Of a stretch of DNA of 64,000 nt, positions 1-11,096 are shown one piece after another. The notes below the pieces were generated by a model. It was not told the origin of the DNA. It did not search any database and saw only the letters and a list, made by a program, of their open reading frames with translations. Source of the DNA: Bacteroidales bacterium (GTDB taxonomy: Bacteria; Bacteroidota; Bacteroidia; Bacteroidales; Paludibacteraceae). Where the stretch lies: positions 32,889-96,888 of the forward strand of contig DUQG01000076.1 in the NCBI GenBank assembly GCA_012837935.1, read 5' to 3'. The position numbers and the translations under genes are program-made. The first letter of the stretch is position 1. Each line of letters starts with the position of its first letter.

Positions 1-152
1 CCGTCTTTGTTAATATCAATCGGAGTATCATTGTACCATTCAGTAAGTTTCCACACACCAAGAATTAATTCATTTTTAGGTGTAGTTGGTTGATTATTAC
101 AACTTACTAAAAAAAATAAAAGAAAAGGGAGAAATAAATACTTTACCTTCAT
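1..152 (-). CDS. Lipoprotein N-terminus (partial, runs off the window edge)
   Basis: A reading frame opens with ATG at 152..150 and continues without a stop to the window edge, giving about 50 residues. It begins MKVKYLFLPFLLFFLVSCNN, a signal peptide with a lipobox ending in Cys18, so the product should be a lipidated envelope protein. The mature start contains LGVWKLTEWYNDT, the kind of G-x-W motif seen at the first strand of small lipocalin-like lipoproteins of Bacteroidota. That family assignment is inference from a fragment; the frame and lipobox are seen directly. Confidence 0.6.
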   Translation of the reverse strand, partial: MKVKYLFLPFLLFFLVSCNNQPTTPKNELILGVWKLTEWYNDTPIDINKD

Positions 153-169
153 TGTATTAATGTTTTTAT

Positions 170-490
170 TTATGGAAGTTTTAGATTGGTAATTTGAACA
201 ACCGTTCCAGCCATACAAAAACTTCCAATGTCCTTAGGAATTTGGTATTGAATAAGTACCTTTTGGTTTTCTTTTAGCGGCACATCGAAATCATCTAAAT
301 TAATAGGTTCTAATCTTTGTCCATCTTCTAAAATAATCATCCAACCACAAGCGTCAAGTCCAGTCATATCTGTAAGATAACCTATTTCATATTCACTTAA
401 ATCCTCTTTATTTATACAAGAATTCAATGTTACAGTGAAAAATGTCACTGTTAAAATTAAAATTAGAAAAAACAAATGTTTTGTTTTCAT
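170..490 (-). CDS. Small hypothetical lipoprotein
   Basis: The 106-residue product has a hydrophobic N-terminus (residues 5-22) ending in a lipobox-like LNSC, so it is probably exported and lipidated at Cys25. The mature part is short and mixed, with the phrase LDACGWMIILEDGQRLEPIN followed by a VLIQYQIP strand, suggesting a small all-beta domain. I do not recognise a functional family. It lies 17 bp from the start of the neighbouring partial lipoprotein and is in the same direction, so the two are probably co-transcribed small envelope proteins. Confidence 0.6.
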   Translation of the reverse strand: MKTKHLFFLILILTVTFFTVTLNSCINKEDLSEYEIGYLTDMTGLDACGWMIILEDGQRLEPINLDDFDVPLKENQKVLIQYQIPKDIGSFCMAGTVVQITNLKLP

Positions 491-522
491 TGTATTATAT
501 ATTTAGTGTTAGTTAATTTACA

Positions 523-1404
523 TTACAACTCACTTAACACTCTACGGATTTTTTCGTAGGTTTTAATGGTATTTGGAACAAGTGGCAAGCGCAACTTATT
601 CTCTATCATTCCCATAAGTGCAAGCATACTTTTCACGCCGGCAGGGTTTCCTTCTACGAAAAGCAGTTCGATTAGTTCAGTAAAACTGTAGTGAATTTGT
701 CTTGCTTTATCGTAGTCGCCTTGAAGTGCCAAGCGAACCATTTTACTAAATTCTTTTGGGAAAGCATTTCCAATTACGGAAATCACGCCCACTGCACCGA
801 GAGTGATTAGTGGGAAAGTAATGCCATCATCGCCGGAAATAACAGAAAAGTCAGTCGGTTTGTTTTTGATGATTTGATCTATTTGCGAGAAATTTCCGGA
901 CGCTTCTTTAACGGCACAAATATTTGGAAATTCATGAGCTAATCGAAGGCTTGTTTCGGCAGTCATATTTACGCCTGTTCGTCCCGGCACGTTGTAAAGA
1001 ATAATGGGTAGAGGAGAGTTTTTGGCAATAGCTGTATAGTGCTGATACAGACCTTCTTGCGATGGCTTGTTGTAATACGGAGTAACGGAAAGGATAGCAT
1101 CGTAACGGCTCAAATCGGTTGTTGCTACTTTGTGAACAATTTCTCTTGTGTTGTTGCCGCCAATGCCGTAAACCAGCGGAATGCGATTAGCAGCCACTTC
1201 GGCTACAAAGTTCTTGATATCTTCTTTTTCAACTTCTGTCAGCGTTGGAGTTTCAGCCGTAGTGCCACACACCACCAAGTAATCGGTTCCATTTTTTATC
1301 TGATGCTCAATCAACTTTTTCAGCGCATCGTAATCAACCGACTCATCTTCTTTGAAAGGCGTAACCAGCGCAACACCCATCCCAACCAATTTCGTGTTCA
1401 ACAT
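523..1404 (-). CDS. dapA: 4-hydroxy-tetrahydrodipicolinate synthase
   Basis: A TIM-barrel aldolase of 293 residues, the normal length for DapA. It condenses pyruvate with aspartate semialdehyde, the first committed step to diaminopimelate and lysine. Visible signatures are the CGTTAE motif near residue 46, Tyr137 in LYNVPGRTG and the Schiff-base Lys166 in AVKEASG. Diaminopimelate feeds peptidoglycan. The start MLNTKLVGMG aligns with the family N-terminus. A match to the Bacteroidota -7 motif (TATTTTTG, minus strand, 1509..1502) lies about 95 bases upstream and would give a leader of about 90 nt. Confidence 0.97.
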   Translation of the reverse strand: MLNTKLVGMGVALVTPFKEDESVDYDALKKLIEHQIKNGTDYLVVCGTTAETPTLTEVEKEDIKNFVAEVAANRIPLVYGIGGNNTREIVHKVATTDLSRYDAILSVTPYYNKPSQEGLYQHYTAIAKNSPLPIILYNVPGRTGVNMTAETSLRLAHEFPNICAVKEASGNFSQIDQIIKNKPTDFSVISGDDGITFPLITLGAVGVISVIGNAFPKEFSKMVRLALQGDYDKARQIHYSFTELIELLFVEGNPAGVKSMLALMGMIENKLRLPLVPNTIKTYEKIRRVLSEL

Positions 1405-1501
1405 TCCTTTGTATATTACTTATTTATAAGTGAATCCTAATTTTTATTTTCAAAATAATGCTTTTTTTAGCACTTTGTTGTCAAATGTCTTTTTTCGAGT
1501 G

Positions 1502-1509
1502 CAAAAATA
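1502..1509 (-). promoter_or_regulatory. Candidate -7 promoter element upstream of dapA
   Basis: TATTTTTG on the minus strand matches the Bacteroidota TAnnTTTG consensus. No clear TTTG -33 partner is visible at the usual spacing, so the call rests on the -7 element alone. Confidence 0.4.
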
Positions 1510-1515
1510 GTCAAA

Positions 1516-2127
1516 TTAATCCTTTGTTTCTATTTTTTTAAGATAAAAAATCAATTGTTCGAAAAGATACTGTTGGTCGGTTTGAAATAAGCTCTTGTTT
1601 AAATCCTGATATTCTATTTTTCTAAGTTCTTCCTCAGTTGGATTTTCAACGGGTTCTTCTTGTGGCGGTATCTTGAATACAAAATCCAGCAATTTATCGG
1701 TTGAATAGCTTATTCCGGCTTTGAAAGCGGCATTAGCGTACATTTTTACATATTGTAGCGGCAGAATTTCCTTTAACGTCAGGTCTATCAGCATGTCGTA
1801 CTCTTCATCTTTCAATTCTCTCAGAAAGCTCTCTTTGGGACATCCGAGCCAGTCCAATGATTTACGGTCTAAAATTTTGAATGTGGGTAAAATGGCTGTT
1901 GAACTCATTTTTATATTCAAAAATCCCCAAGCAAAAACTTTTTTTCCGTCAGAAGCGAGTTGTTCAATCACTTGTTTGATAAATTTATTTTTCTCAGTAT
2001 AATCACTTTCAAAAACTAATAAAACTGTTTTTGCATTCTTGTAATTCACACTTCTTTGCTGACGTGAGTTTTCTTGCAAGTGCTTTTTAAGTCGCCTTTG
2101 GAATATATATTGTTTGAGTTTTTTCAT
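1516..2127 (-). CDS. DUF6913-like conserved protein
   Basis: A 203-residue soluble protein without signal peptide or membrane segment. The N-terminus is strongly basic (MKKLKQYIFQRRLKKHLQE), followed by an alpha/beta core with hydrophobic strands such as KTVLLVFESD and EYDMLIDLTL. It resembles the DUF6913 family that I recall lying next to dapA in many Bacteroidales; the function is unknown. It is upstream of dapA in the same direction, with 111 bases between them that contain a dapA promoter candidate, so co-transcription is possible but not required. Family name from memory, moderate certainty. Confidence 0.7.
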   Translation of the reverse strand: MKKLKQYIFQRRLKKHLQENSRQQRSVNYKNAKTVLLVFESDYTEKNKFIKQVIEQLASDGKKVFAWGFLNIKMSSTAILPTFKILDRKSLDWLGCPKESFLRELKDEEYDMLIDLTLKEILPLQYVKMYANAAFKAGISYSTDKLLDFVFKIPPQEEPVENPTEEELRKIEYQDLNKSLFQTDQQYLFEQLIFYLKKIETKD

Positions 2128-2192
2128 ACTTTTCTAAAACAGTAGTAAACATAGATGGATTTGCACTCATTCTCTTGCTTTCGTAAACATAG

Positions 2193-2215
2193 AAAAAATA
2201 TCGAAGATATTTTTA
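2193..2215 (-). terminator. Possible weak terminator after ligA
   Basis: AAAAATATC and GATATTTTT flank a GAA loop, giving a 9-bp A/T-rich hairpin about 120 bases past the ligA stop with a T tract on the minus strand. The stem is weak, so this is tentative. Confidence 0.3.
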
Positions 2216-2333
2216 AACTATGTTCTCGAAATACTACAACTTTGTAAATAATAAGCTTAAAAATAAACTATTGTTCTCTATGTTTTAAAATTCAAAATAG
2301 GTGTTAATCAACAAAATTAACTAAAAAATAGAA

Positions 2334-4633
<2,300 letters not shown>

Positions 4634-4712
4634 TTATGTTTTTTTATTGGACAACAGGTTAAAATCAGATTGTAACCAATATCAGTTTCATGTATGCCTA
4701 AAATGCCTACCA

Positions 4713-5957
4713 CTACTCATACCTAATAATCGCCGCCGGCGAAATTTTAGTAATCAAATACGAAGGTCCGATTAGCATCAAAATAGACGTAATCAGCGTA
4801 CCTATATTGAGTAAAATAATGTAAAGCCAATTAAAAGTAATCGGAACGGTGGATGTGTAGTAGGATGCAGGGTCGAGCGGAATTACTTCAAACTGATACT
4901 GAATAAAGCAGATGGCAAGACCGATTACATTGCCCCAAAACATCCCTTTCCCGATTAAGAAAATACTTTCATACAGGAAAATTTTACGGATAGACCAGTT
5001 TTTTGCGCCATAAGATTTCAGAATACCAATCATATTCGTTTTTTCCAAAATTAAAATCAGCAAACCCGAAATCATATTAAATCCAGCCACGGCAAGCATC
5101 AAAAACAGTATAACCCAAACATTCATATCCAGCAAATCCAACCAACTGAATATCTGTGGATTAATCTGTTTGATGTTCTGCACAAAATAACCGTTTCCGT
5201 TTTCGTCAAATCGATTGGCAACTTTGGCATACACCTCTGAATGTGCCTTGTCCAAATGCTCAAAATCGTCAATTAATATTTCCAATCCGCTGAAATATTC
5301 GGGTTCCCAGCCGTTTAATCGCTGCGTGATACGAATATCGGTCAGAATAAACAGCTTATCATATTCAGCGAAATTGGTGGAGTAAATTCCCTTTACCGTA
5401 AATTTACGCACACGAACTTGCTCTTGAAAAAAGTAGGTAAAAAAAGCATCACCCACTTTTAGTTGCAGCATATCCGCCAGCATTTTGGAAATAATCACCT
5501 CGTTGCGCGATGTGCTGTCCGATAAATTTAAGATTTCGCCTTCTACCAAATTGGACTTGAAAAATTCCCAATCAAACTCTTCGCCCACACCTTTCAGCAC
5601 CATTCCTTCGAAATGTTCTTCCGTTTTTATAATGCCCGGTTTAGTTACAAATCGCTGATAATGGCGAAGTTCCGGAATGGATTTTAGCGAACTCAGCAAA
5701 CTGTCATTCAGTTTGATAGGCTGCATTTCGTAGGAATTGTTATTGTCAAAATTGGTAATCTGAATATGCGAGCCGAAACCGATGGTTTTATTTCTGATTT
5801 CTTGCTTAAACCCGACCACCACGGCAATTGCAACCAACATCACAGCTACACCCACCGCTATCCCAATGGTAGCAATACGCACAGCAGGACGAGAAACATT
5901 TTTCTCGCCCTTCTTCTCAAAATGAATGCGTTTCGCTATGAATAGTTCCAAGTTCAT
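4713..5957 (-). CDS. LolC/LolE-family ABC transporter permease (FtsX-like)
   Basis: A 414-residue inner-membrane protein with the FtsX/LolCE architecture: one membrane helix near residues 27-50 (IATIGIAVGVAVMLVAIAVV), a long periplasmic domain (about 55-275), then three C-terminal helices (about 280-305, 330-355, 375-400). Proteins of this type extract lipoproteins from the inner membrane or act as mechanotransmission permeases, with an ATPase partner. No LolD-type ATPase gene is adjacent, so the partner is encoded elsewhere. The first residues (MNLELFIAKRIHF) match the family start. Upstream is a low-complexity tract ending a few bases before the ATG. Confidence 0.88.
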   Translation of the reverse strand: MNLELFIAKRIHFEKKGEKNVSRPAVRIATIGIAVGVAVMLVAIAVVVGFKQEIRNKTIGFGSHIQITNFDNNNSYEMQPIKLNDSLLSSLKSIPELRHYQRFVTKPGIIKTEEHFEGMVLKGVGEEFDWEFFKSNLVEGEILNLSDSTSRNEVIISKMLADMLQLKVGDAFFTYFFQEQVRVRKFTVKGIYSTNFAEYDKLFILTDIRITQRLNGWEPEYFSGLEILIDDFEHLDKAHSEVYAKVANRFDENGNGYFVQNIKQINPQIFSWLDLLDMNVWVILFLMLAVAGFNMISGLLILILEKTNMIGILKSYGAKNWSIRKIFLYESIFLIGKGMFWGNVIGLAICFIQYQFEVIPLDPASYYTSTVPITFNWLYIILLNIGTLITSILMLIGPSYLITKISPAAIIRYE

Positions 5958-6167
5958 TGTTATTCAGTAGATGGTAGTCGGTAGTTAGTAGTCAGTTAGT
6001 ACGCACCATATTTAATATGTCAGCATTATTTCTAAAAACCGTATAATTTTATTTGACACAACTTGTCCGACAAAGGCGGATAGAAAACATTTAGAACATA
6101 TAGTACACATAGTTTTTTATGAATATCCGCATACGTTCCTAAATGCAACAACTTTATGTTTAGCACA

Positions 6168-6284
6168 GGGACTAACCGCTTCAAGTCGGTTCGTCCCGTT
6201 GTTGATTGATTGTAAAAAGGCAATCTTTCTGTCGGCAACGCAACAAACCGCATAAAGCGGTTGGTTGCAGTAGTTACAATCAAC
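6168..6284. repeat. Composite inverted-repeat element with AACCGC/GCGGTT hairpins
   Basis: Two hairpins share AACCG/CGGTT stems: 6168-6196 (GGGACTAACCGC ... GTCGGTTCGTCCC) and 6240-6268 (GCAACAAACCGC ... GCGGTTGGTTGC). The second is enclosed by longer arms GTTGATTGATTGTAA (6201-6215) and TTACAATCAAC (6274-6284). The nested layout resembles the element at 4491-4633, with different stem sequence. Confidence 0.65.
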
Positions 6285-6362
6285 ATATTGACATTCATTG
6301 GGAATAATTGCGGATAATCACATAGTTTTTTTCATGATTGAGATTAACGCTAAATATACAAG

Positions 6363-6388
6363 TTCACCCCGATAGCTATCGGGGTGAA
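6363..6388. repeat. 26-bp perfect palindrome (CCCCGATAGCTATCGGGG core)
   Basis: TTCACCCCGATAGC continues into its exact reverse complement, a perfect dyad. It lies downstream of purL on the minus strand and is followed there only by mixed sequence, so it may act as a transcript end or as a dispersed palindrome; the core is one I recall from many Bacteroidota spacers. Confidence 0.7.
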
Positions 6389-6634
6389 TAAAAATAAAAT
6401 TTTTTATTTTCCCCCCTATCGTAAAGCAATGAAGTAACAATAACGGTCTATGTGGACTAAAAATTGACTTTAAAAACTATATGGTACTATGTGATAGAGT
6501 ACTATATGCAACTATGTGTCAAAATATTTTGTTTAAGGAACTATTACAGATAATATATATTCCTCGCTGTCTATCATCCGTCATCTTTTATCTCTTGTCT
6601 TTGCTCTTTGTTCTTTGTTCCTTGCTCTCGCAAA

Positions 6635-9600
6635 TCACTTATTCTCTTCCACCCATTTCCTTGCATTTACAAACGCTTCAATCCAAGGTGTAACTTCATC
6701 TGAATTAACACGTTCGGTCGGGTAGTGAGCACATTGCCACGGGAAAATTGCACGTTCCAAGTGCGGCATCATAGCCAAGTGACGACCGTCTGCCGAGCAA
6801 ATTCCTGCCACAGAATAGTCCGAACCGTTCGGATTTGCGGGATAGCTGTCGTAGTTGTATTTAGCAATAATATTATAGTCACTTTCATCCATCGGCATTG
6901 AGAATTTACCTTCGCCGTGTGCCACCCAAATTCCAAGTTTGCTGCCTGAAAGCGTATTAAACATCACCGAATTATTTTCAGGGATTTGCAAGCTTACAAA
7001 CGAACTTTCAAACTTACCGCTTTCGTTGTGCAACATTCGAGTACGTTTTTCGTGTTCAGGATTAATCAGGTTCAATTCCATCATCAACTGACAACCGTTG
7101 CAAATTCCCAAACTCAATGTATCGTTGCGTTTGTAGAAATTATCGAGTGCCGCTTTTGCTTTTTCATTGTATAAAAATCCGCCAGCCCAACCTTTTGCAG
7201 AGCCAAGCACATCCGAGTTAGAGAAACCACCGCAGAATACAATCATATTGATGTCTTCCAAAGTTTCGCTACCGTTTGCAAGGTCTGTCATATGCACGTC
7301 TTTCACGTCAAATCCCGCTAAATAAAGCGCGTACGCCATTTCGCGTTCGCCATTTGTACCTTTTTCACGGATAATGGCTGCTTTTATGCCGCTCTCTTTT
7401 CTGTCGGGGGAAATTCCGTATTGCGAAAGTTTTCCGGTAAAATCTGTCGGGAATGCAAATTCAAGCGGCTGTTTTTTATAGTTTTCAAAACGTTCCGTTG
7501 CTTTTGTTTCGCCGCTCTGTTTTTTATCCAATAGATAAGAAGTCTCGTACCAAATATCTCGCATTTCATTGATTGAGAATGAATAAGCCAGTTTTTTCTT
7601 GTGAATTTCAAGACGGCGTTCTTCGATTGGACTGCCAATTTTAGCAAAGCCTATTCCATTAGCTTTCAATGTTTTTTCTACTGCAATCGTATCTTTTACT
7701 TGAATGATTACGCCCGGATTTTCTGCAAATAAAACTTCCACCAAAGAGTTTTCAGCAATTCCTTCCAACTTGATTTTCAGACCGCCTGAATTGTTTGCAA
7801 AACACATTTCAAGTAGGGTAGTAATCATACCGCCGGCAGAAATATCGTGTCCGGCAAGGATTAAATCTTTGTTAATAAGACTTTGAATGGTTTCAAATGC
7901 AGCTTTGAAATATTCCGTATCTTGCACCGTTGGAGCTTCTGCACCCACTTTGTTAAGCGTTTGTGCCAATACGGAACCACCCAATTTATGTTTATCAAAA
8001 GAGAAATCAATATAGTAAAGTTGAGTGTCTTTGTCGTTGATAATTAGTGGACTAACTATCTTTTTAATGTCAGAAACTTCCGCTGCTGCCGAAATAATTA
8101 CCGTTCCCGGTGCAAAAACTTTTGAGCCGTCAGGGTAATTTTGTGTCATCGAAAGGCTGTCTTTTCCCGTAGGGATATTAATTCCGATGGTGCTTGCAAA
8201 TTCGCTACAAGCTTCCACTGCTTTATACAGACGAGCATCTTCACCCGGATTTTTACAAGGCCACATCCAGTTAGCAGAAAGCGAAACGCTGCTCAATCCA
8301 TTTTTCAACGGTGCCCAAACGATATTGGTCAATGCTTCTGCAATCGCCATTACAGAACCTGCTGCCGGGTCAATCAGAGCCACTTGTGGCGCATGTCCGA
8401 TGGAAGTTGCGATACCTGCTTTCCCACGATAATCGAGTGCCATTGCACCTAAATCGCTGAGTGGCAATTGGATTTCACCGATAGTTTGTTGACGAGCCAC
8501 TTTTCCGGTTACGGAACGGTCCACTTTGTTGGTCAACCAATCTTTACAAGCCACCGCTTCCATTCGAAGTACATTCTGCAAATATTCCTGCATTTTTTCT
8601 TCGTCAACTTCCACAGGTGCATATTTTTCATCGATGCTATTGTCAACCATCACGGTTTTTGGCGGTTTACCAATCATATATTCAAGTAGCAAGTCAATTG
8701 GTTTTTCGCCGTCTTTTTGTTTGAATACAAATTGCATATCATCGGTTGTTTCGCCCACTACGTACATCGGTGCACGTTCACGTTCTGCAATTTTTTGCAA
8801 GCGTTCGATGTCTTCTTCTTTTACCAAAAGTCCCATGCGTTCCTGACTTTCGTTGCCGATAATCTCTTTGGCACTCAAAGTCGGGTCGCCCACAGGCAGT
8901 TTATCTAATTCAATCACACCGCCGGTAGTTTCCACCAGTTCCGACAAGCAGTTCAAGTGACCGCCTGCGCCGTGGTCGTGAATAGATACAATCGGGTTGT
9001 TGTCGCTTTCAGCCAATGCACGAATTACGTTTGCCACGCTTTTTTGCATTTCAGGGTTCGAACGTTGCACGGCATTCAGCTCAATGGCATTATTAAATTC
9101 CCCCGTTTCCACAGATGAAACAGCGCCACCGCCCATTCCGATGCGGTAGTTGTCACCACCCATTACCACCACTTTTTCGCCGGTTTCCGGCGTGCCTTTT
9201 AGTGCATCACGTTTATTCGCCATTCCCACACCGCCGGCAAGCATAATTACCTTGTCAAAACCGAAAGTTTTATCGTTTTCTTGATGTTCAAAGGTAAGCA
9301 CAGAGCCACAAATCAGCGGTTGTCCGAATTTATTTCCAAAGTCGGATGCACCGTTGGATGCTTTAATAAGGATTTGTTCCGGTGTTTGATAGAGCCATTT
9401 GCGCTCTTTAAGCGGTTTTTGTTGCGCATCGGGACGAAGGCGCGGGTCGGCGGTCATATAAACTGCTGTTCCTGCCAACGGCAAACTCGCTTTTCCACCG
9501 CCCAATCGGTCACGAATTTCACCGCCTGTTCCCGTTGCAGCGCCGTTAAATGGCTCAACGGTGGTCGGGAAGTTATGTGTTTCGGCTTTCATCGAGAGAG

Positions 9601-10318
9601 CAGTTTCTATTTCTTTTGTATGGAAAAAATCTGCTTTATCTTCAGATTTTGGAGAAAATTGCTCTACTACAGGACCTTGATTAAAGGACACGTTGTCTTT
9701 GTAAGCAGAAATTAAATCGTTCGGATTATCTTTTGAAGTCTGTTTGATAAGTTGGAAAAGCGACATCTCTTTTTCCTCGCCATCAATGATAAATTGTCCG
9801 TTGAAAATTTTGTGACGGCAGTGCTCAGAGTTCACTTGTGAGAAACCAAACACTTCGCTATCAGTAAGTTGTCTGCCGATTTTCTTAGAAACATTATTCA
9901 AATACTCAATTTCATCTTCGCTAAGCGCCAAGCCTTCTTTTACATTGTAAGCCGCAATATCATCAATGTAAATAATGCCTTCCGGCTCTTTGTCCACCAG
10001 AAACATATCCTGATTTAAGCCGTTGTATTTGCGTTGCAGCATCGGGTCAAAAGTGCCTTCTGCAGTGAATGGGAAAAATTCTTCTATACGCGTAATGCCT
10101 TCGATGCCCATGTTTTGGGTAATACCTACCGCGTTGGTCGCCCACGGTGTGATAATCTCACGGCGCGGACCCACAAAAACGCCTTCCACAGTACTTGTGT
10201 TAAGCGGTTTAGCTTCGCCAAATAGCCAGATAAGCTTGTTAGTTACTTCATCGTCAAATTGTGATGTGCTTTGTACAGCGTAGATGTGCTGATCGGAAGA
10301 TTGGAAAAAGTGTATCAT
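6635..10318 (-). CDS. purL: Phosphoribosylformylglycinamidine synthase (large, fused type)
   Basis: A single-chain FGAM synthase of 1227 residues: N-terminal PurS-like region, two AIRS/PurM-like halves, and a C-terminal class I glutaminase with the nucleophile in LGICNGCQ. It converts FGAR, glutamine and ATP to FGAM in purine synthesis. Other signatures are FSQVNSEHCRHKIF near residue 160 and MKAETHNFPTTVEPF near 240. The length is slightly under the roughly 1300 of proteobacterial PurL, as is usual in Bacteroidota. The minus strand carries TATCTTTG at 10378..10371, a good -7 element about 50 bases upstream of the ATG. No other purine gene is nearby. Confidence 0.97.
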   Translation of the reverse strand: MIHFFQSSDQHIYAVQSTSQFDDEVTNKLIWLFGEAKPLNTSTVEGVFVGPRREIITPWATNAVGITQNMGIEGITRIEEFFPFTAEGTFDPMLQRKYNGLNQDMFLVDKEPEGIIYIDDIAAYNVKEGLALSEDEIEYLNNVSKKIGRQLTDSEVFGFSQVNSEHCRHKIFNGQFIIDGEEKEMSLFQLIKQTSKDNPNDLISAYKDNVSFNQGPVVEQFSPKSEDKADFFHTKEIETALSMKAETHNFPTTVEPFNGAATGTGGEIRDRLGGGKASLPLAGTAVYMTADPRLRPDAQQKPLKERKWLYQTPEQILIKASNGASDFGNKFGQPLICGSVLTFEHQENDKTFGFDKVIMLAGGVGMANKRDALKGTPETGEKVVVMGGDNYRIGMGGGAVSSVETGEFNNAIELNAVQRSNPEMQKSVANVIRALAESDNNPIVSIHDHGAGGHLNCLSELVETTGGVIELDKLPVGDPTLSAKEIIGNESQERMGLLVKEEDIERLQKIAERERAPMYVVGETTDDMQFVFKQKDGEKPIDLLLEYMIGKPPKTVMVDNSIDEKYAPVEVDEEKMQEYLQNVLRMEAVACKDWLTNKVDRSVTGKVARQQTIGEIQLPLSDLGAMALDYRGKAGIATSIGHAPQVALIDPAAGSVMAIAEALTNIVWAPLKNGLSSVSLSANWMWPCKNPGEDARLYKAVEACSEFASTIGINIPTGKDSLSMTQNYPDGSKVFAPGTVIISAAAEVSDIKKIVSPLIINDKDTQLYYIDFSFDKHKLGGSVLAQTLNKVGAEAPTVQDTEYFKAAFETIQSLINKDLILAGHDISAGGMITTLLEMCFANNSGGLKIKLEGIAENSLVEVLFAENPGVIIQVKDTIAVEKTLKANGIGFAKIGSPIEERRLEIHKKKLAYSFSINEMRDIWYETSYLLDKKQSGETKATERFENYKKQPLEFAFPTDFTGKLSQYGISPDRKESGIKAAIIREKGTNGEREMAYALYLAGFDVKDVHMTDLANGSETLEDINMIVFCGGFSNSDVLGSAKGWAGGFLYNEKAKAALDNFYKRNDTLSLGICNGCQLMMELNLINPEHEKRTRMLHNESGKFESSFVSLQIPENNSVMFNTLSGSKLGIWVAHGEGKFSMPMDESDYNIIAKYNYDSYPANPNGSDYSVAGICSADGRHLAMMPHLERAIFPWQCAHYPTERVNSDEVTPWIEAFVNARKWVEENK

Positions 10319-10370
10319 AACTAAAAAATAACGAATATTTTCTTATTAGATTGGTGTTATAATTAAGCTA

Positions 10371-10378
10371 CAAAGATA
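10371..10378 (-). promoter_or_regulatory. Candidate -7 promoter element for purL
   Basis: TATCTTTG on the minus strand fits TAnnTTTG. No obvious -33 TTTG is seen 19-20 bases upstream. Spacing to the purL ATG is about 52 bases. Confidence 0.45.
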
Positions 10379-10436
10379 GTAATTTTAAAGTGTTTTTCTT
10401 TTCATTTTGCCATTGAAATTCTTATTTCAAATATAG

Positions 10437-10468
10437 TTTGTGTATATTTTCTTAAATGATTAATTTTG
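10437..10468 (+). promoter_or_regulatory. Promoter for the outer-membrane barrel gene
   Basis: TTTG at 10437-10440 and TAATTTTG at 10461-10468 are separated by 20 bases and match both halves of the Bacteroidota promoter (TTTG, 19 or so bases, TAnnTTTG). The ATG at 10500 follows after about 31 bases. Confidence 0.6.
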
Positions 10469-10499
10469 TCGTCAATAATTGAAGAAAAAAGAGAATTTT

Positions 10500-11096
10500 A
10501 TGAAAAAGATAAGAGTAGCAGTATTGGTTTTGTCAGTGATGTTTTGTGGTTTGGTATTTGCTCAAAGTAAAGGAACAGTTGGTTTTTCTTTTTCTGCGAT
10601 AAATAAAAATGCCATGGTCAATACCGCCAACAAATATTATGAAAATACCACCGTTGGACGTGGATTTATGTCATTTGAAGCGAATTACTGGCATCCAATT
10701 ACAGATTGGCTTGAATTGGAAACGGGACTAAATTATAGCAGACAACGTTTTGATGAAATTTTGCCATTGGTTGATGGCGAAGCGGAACCACAGATTAATA
10801 AAAAGGATGAGAATTTATTGAATATTCCTATCGGTGTAAAGGCGGAATTCTTAAAATATGGATTTGTAAATTCTGGTATTTTGGTGGATGTGACGCATGA
10901 AGCTGGAATTGGTTCTTATTTTGGTGGTGGGGTAAGCTTTGTTTCACCTGTCGGATTTGGTGTTTTTGTCAATCCTTATGTGAAAATGCACTCTATTTTA
11001 CCCGTTGATTTTAATTTTACATCCAGAAAAGTCCTTGAAATGGGAATAAAAATTGGTGTAAGTTACAAACTGAGCAATCCGTATAGAAAAAGATAG
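10500..11096 (+). CDS. Small outer-membrane beta-barrel-like protein
   Basis: About 198 residues with a clear signal peptide (MKKIRVAVLVLSVMFCGLVFA, cleavage before QSKG). The mature protein alternates hydrophobic and polar residues with aromatic strand ends (GFMSFEANYWHPI, WLELETGLNYSRQRF, IGSYFGGGVSF, MGIKIGVSYKL), as in PorT/OmpX-like 8-stranded barrels. I cannot name a specific function. The frame extends 21 bases upstream to a TTG, but the ATG at 10500 gives a proper signal peptide. The stop codon abuts that of the convergent kinase gene with no spacer, so no terminator separates them. Confidence 0.75.
   Translation: MKKIRVAVLVLSVMFCGLVFAQSKGTVGFSFSAINKNAMVNTANKYYENTTVGRGFMSFEANYWHPITDWLELETGLNYSRQRFDEILPLVDGEAEPQINKKDENLLNIPIGVKAEFLKYGFVNSGILVDVTHEAGIGSYFGGGVSFVSPVGFGVFVNPYVKMHSILPVDFNFTSRKVLEMGIKIGVSYKLSNPYRKR

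Larger units (their letters stand above)
5958..6634. other. 677-bp spacer without a convincing gene; hairpins and low-complexity DNA
   Basis: The spacer between purL (3' end) and the LolC/E gene (5' end) holds a GTAG-rich low-complexity tract (about 5967-6000), a composite hairpin element (6168-6284), a 26-bp perfect palindrome (6363-6388) and a CTTTGTTC-type tract (about 6580-6625). An 88-codon open frame at 6032-6298 is made of the hairpin element and is not a credible gene. Confidence 0.7.

Noticed and set aside
1039..1440. 133-codon plus-strand ORF over dapA
   Set aside because: Antisense to dapA with no domain; chance frame.
6032..6298. 88-codon minus-strand ORF in the purL spacer
   Set aside because: It is composed of the hairpin element (6168-6284) and low-complexity DNA, has no recognisable domain and no start context; treated as a repeat region.
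10479..10499. TTG start for the barrel protein
   Set aside because: The extension disrupts the signal peptide and the ATG at 10500 lies at a good distance from a two-element promoter.
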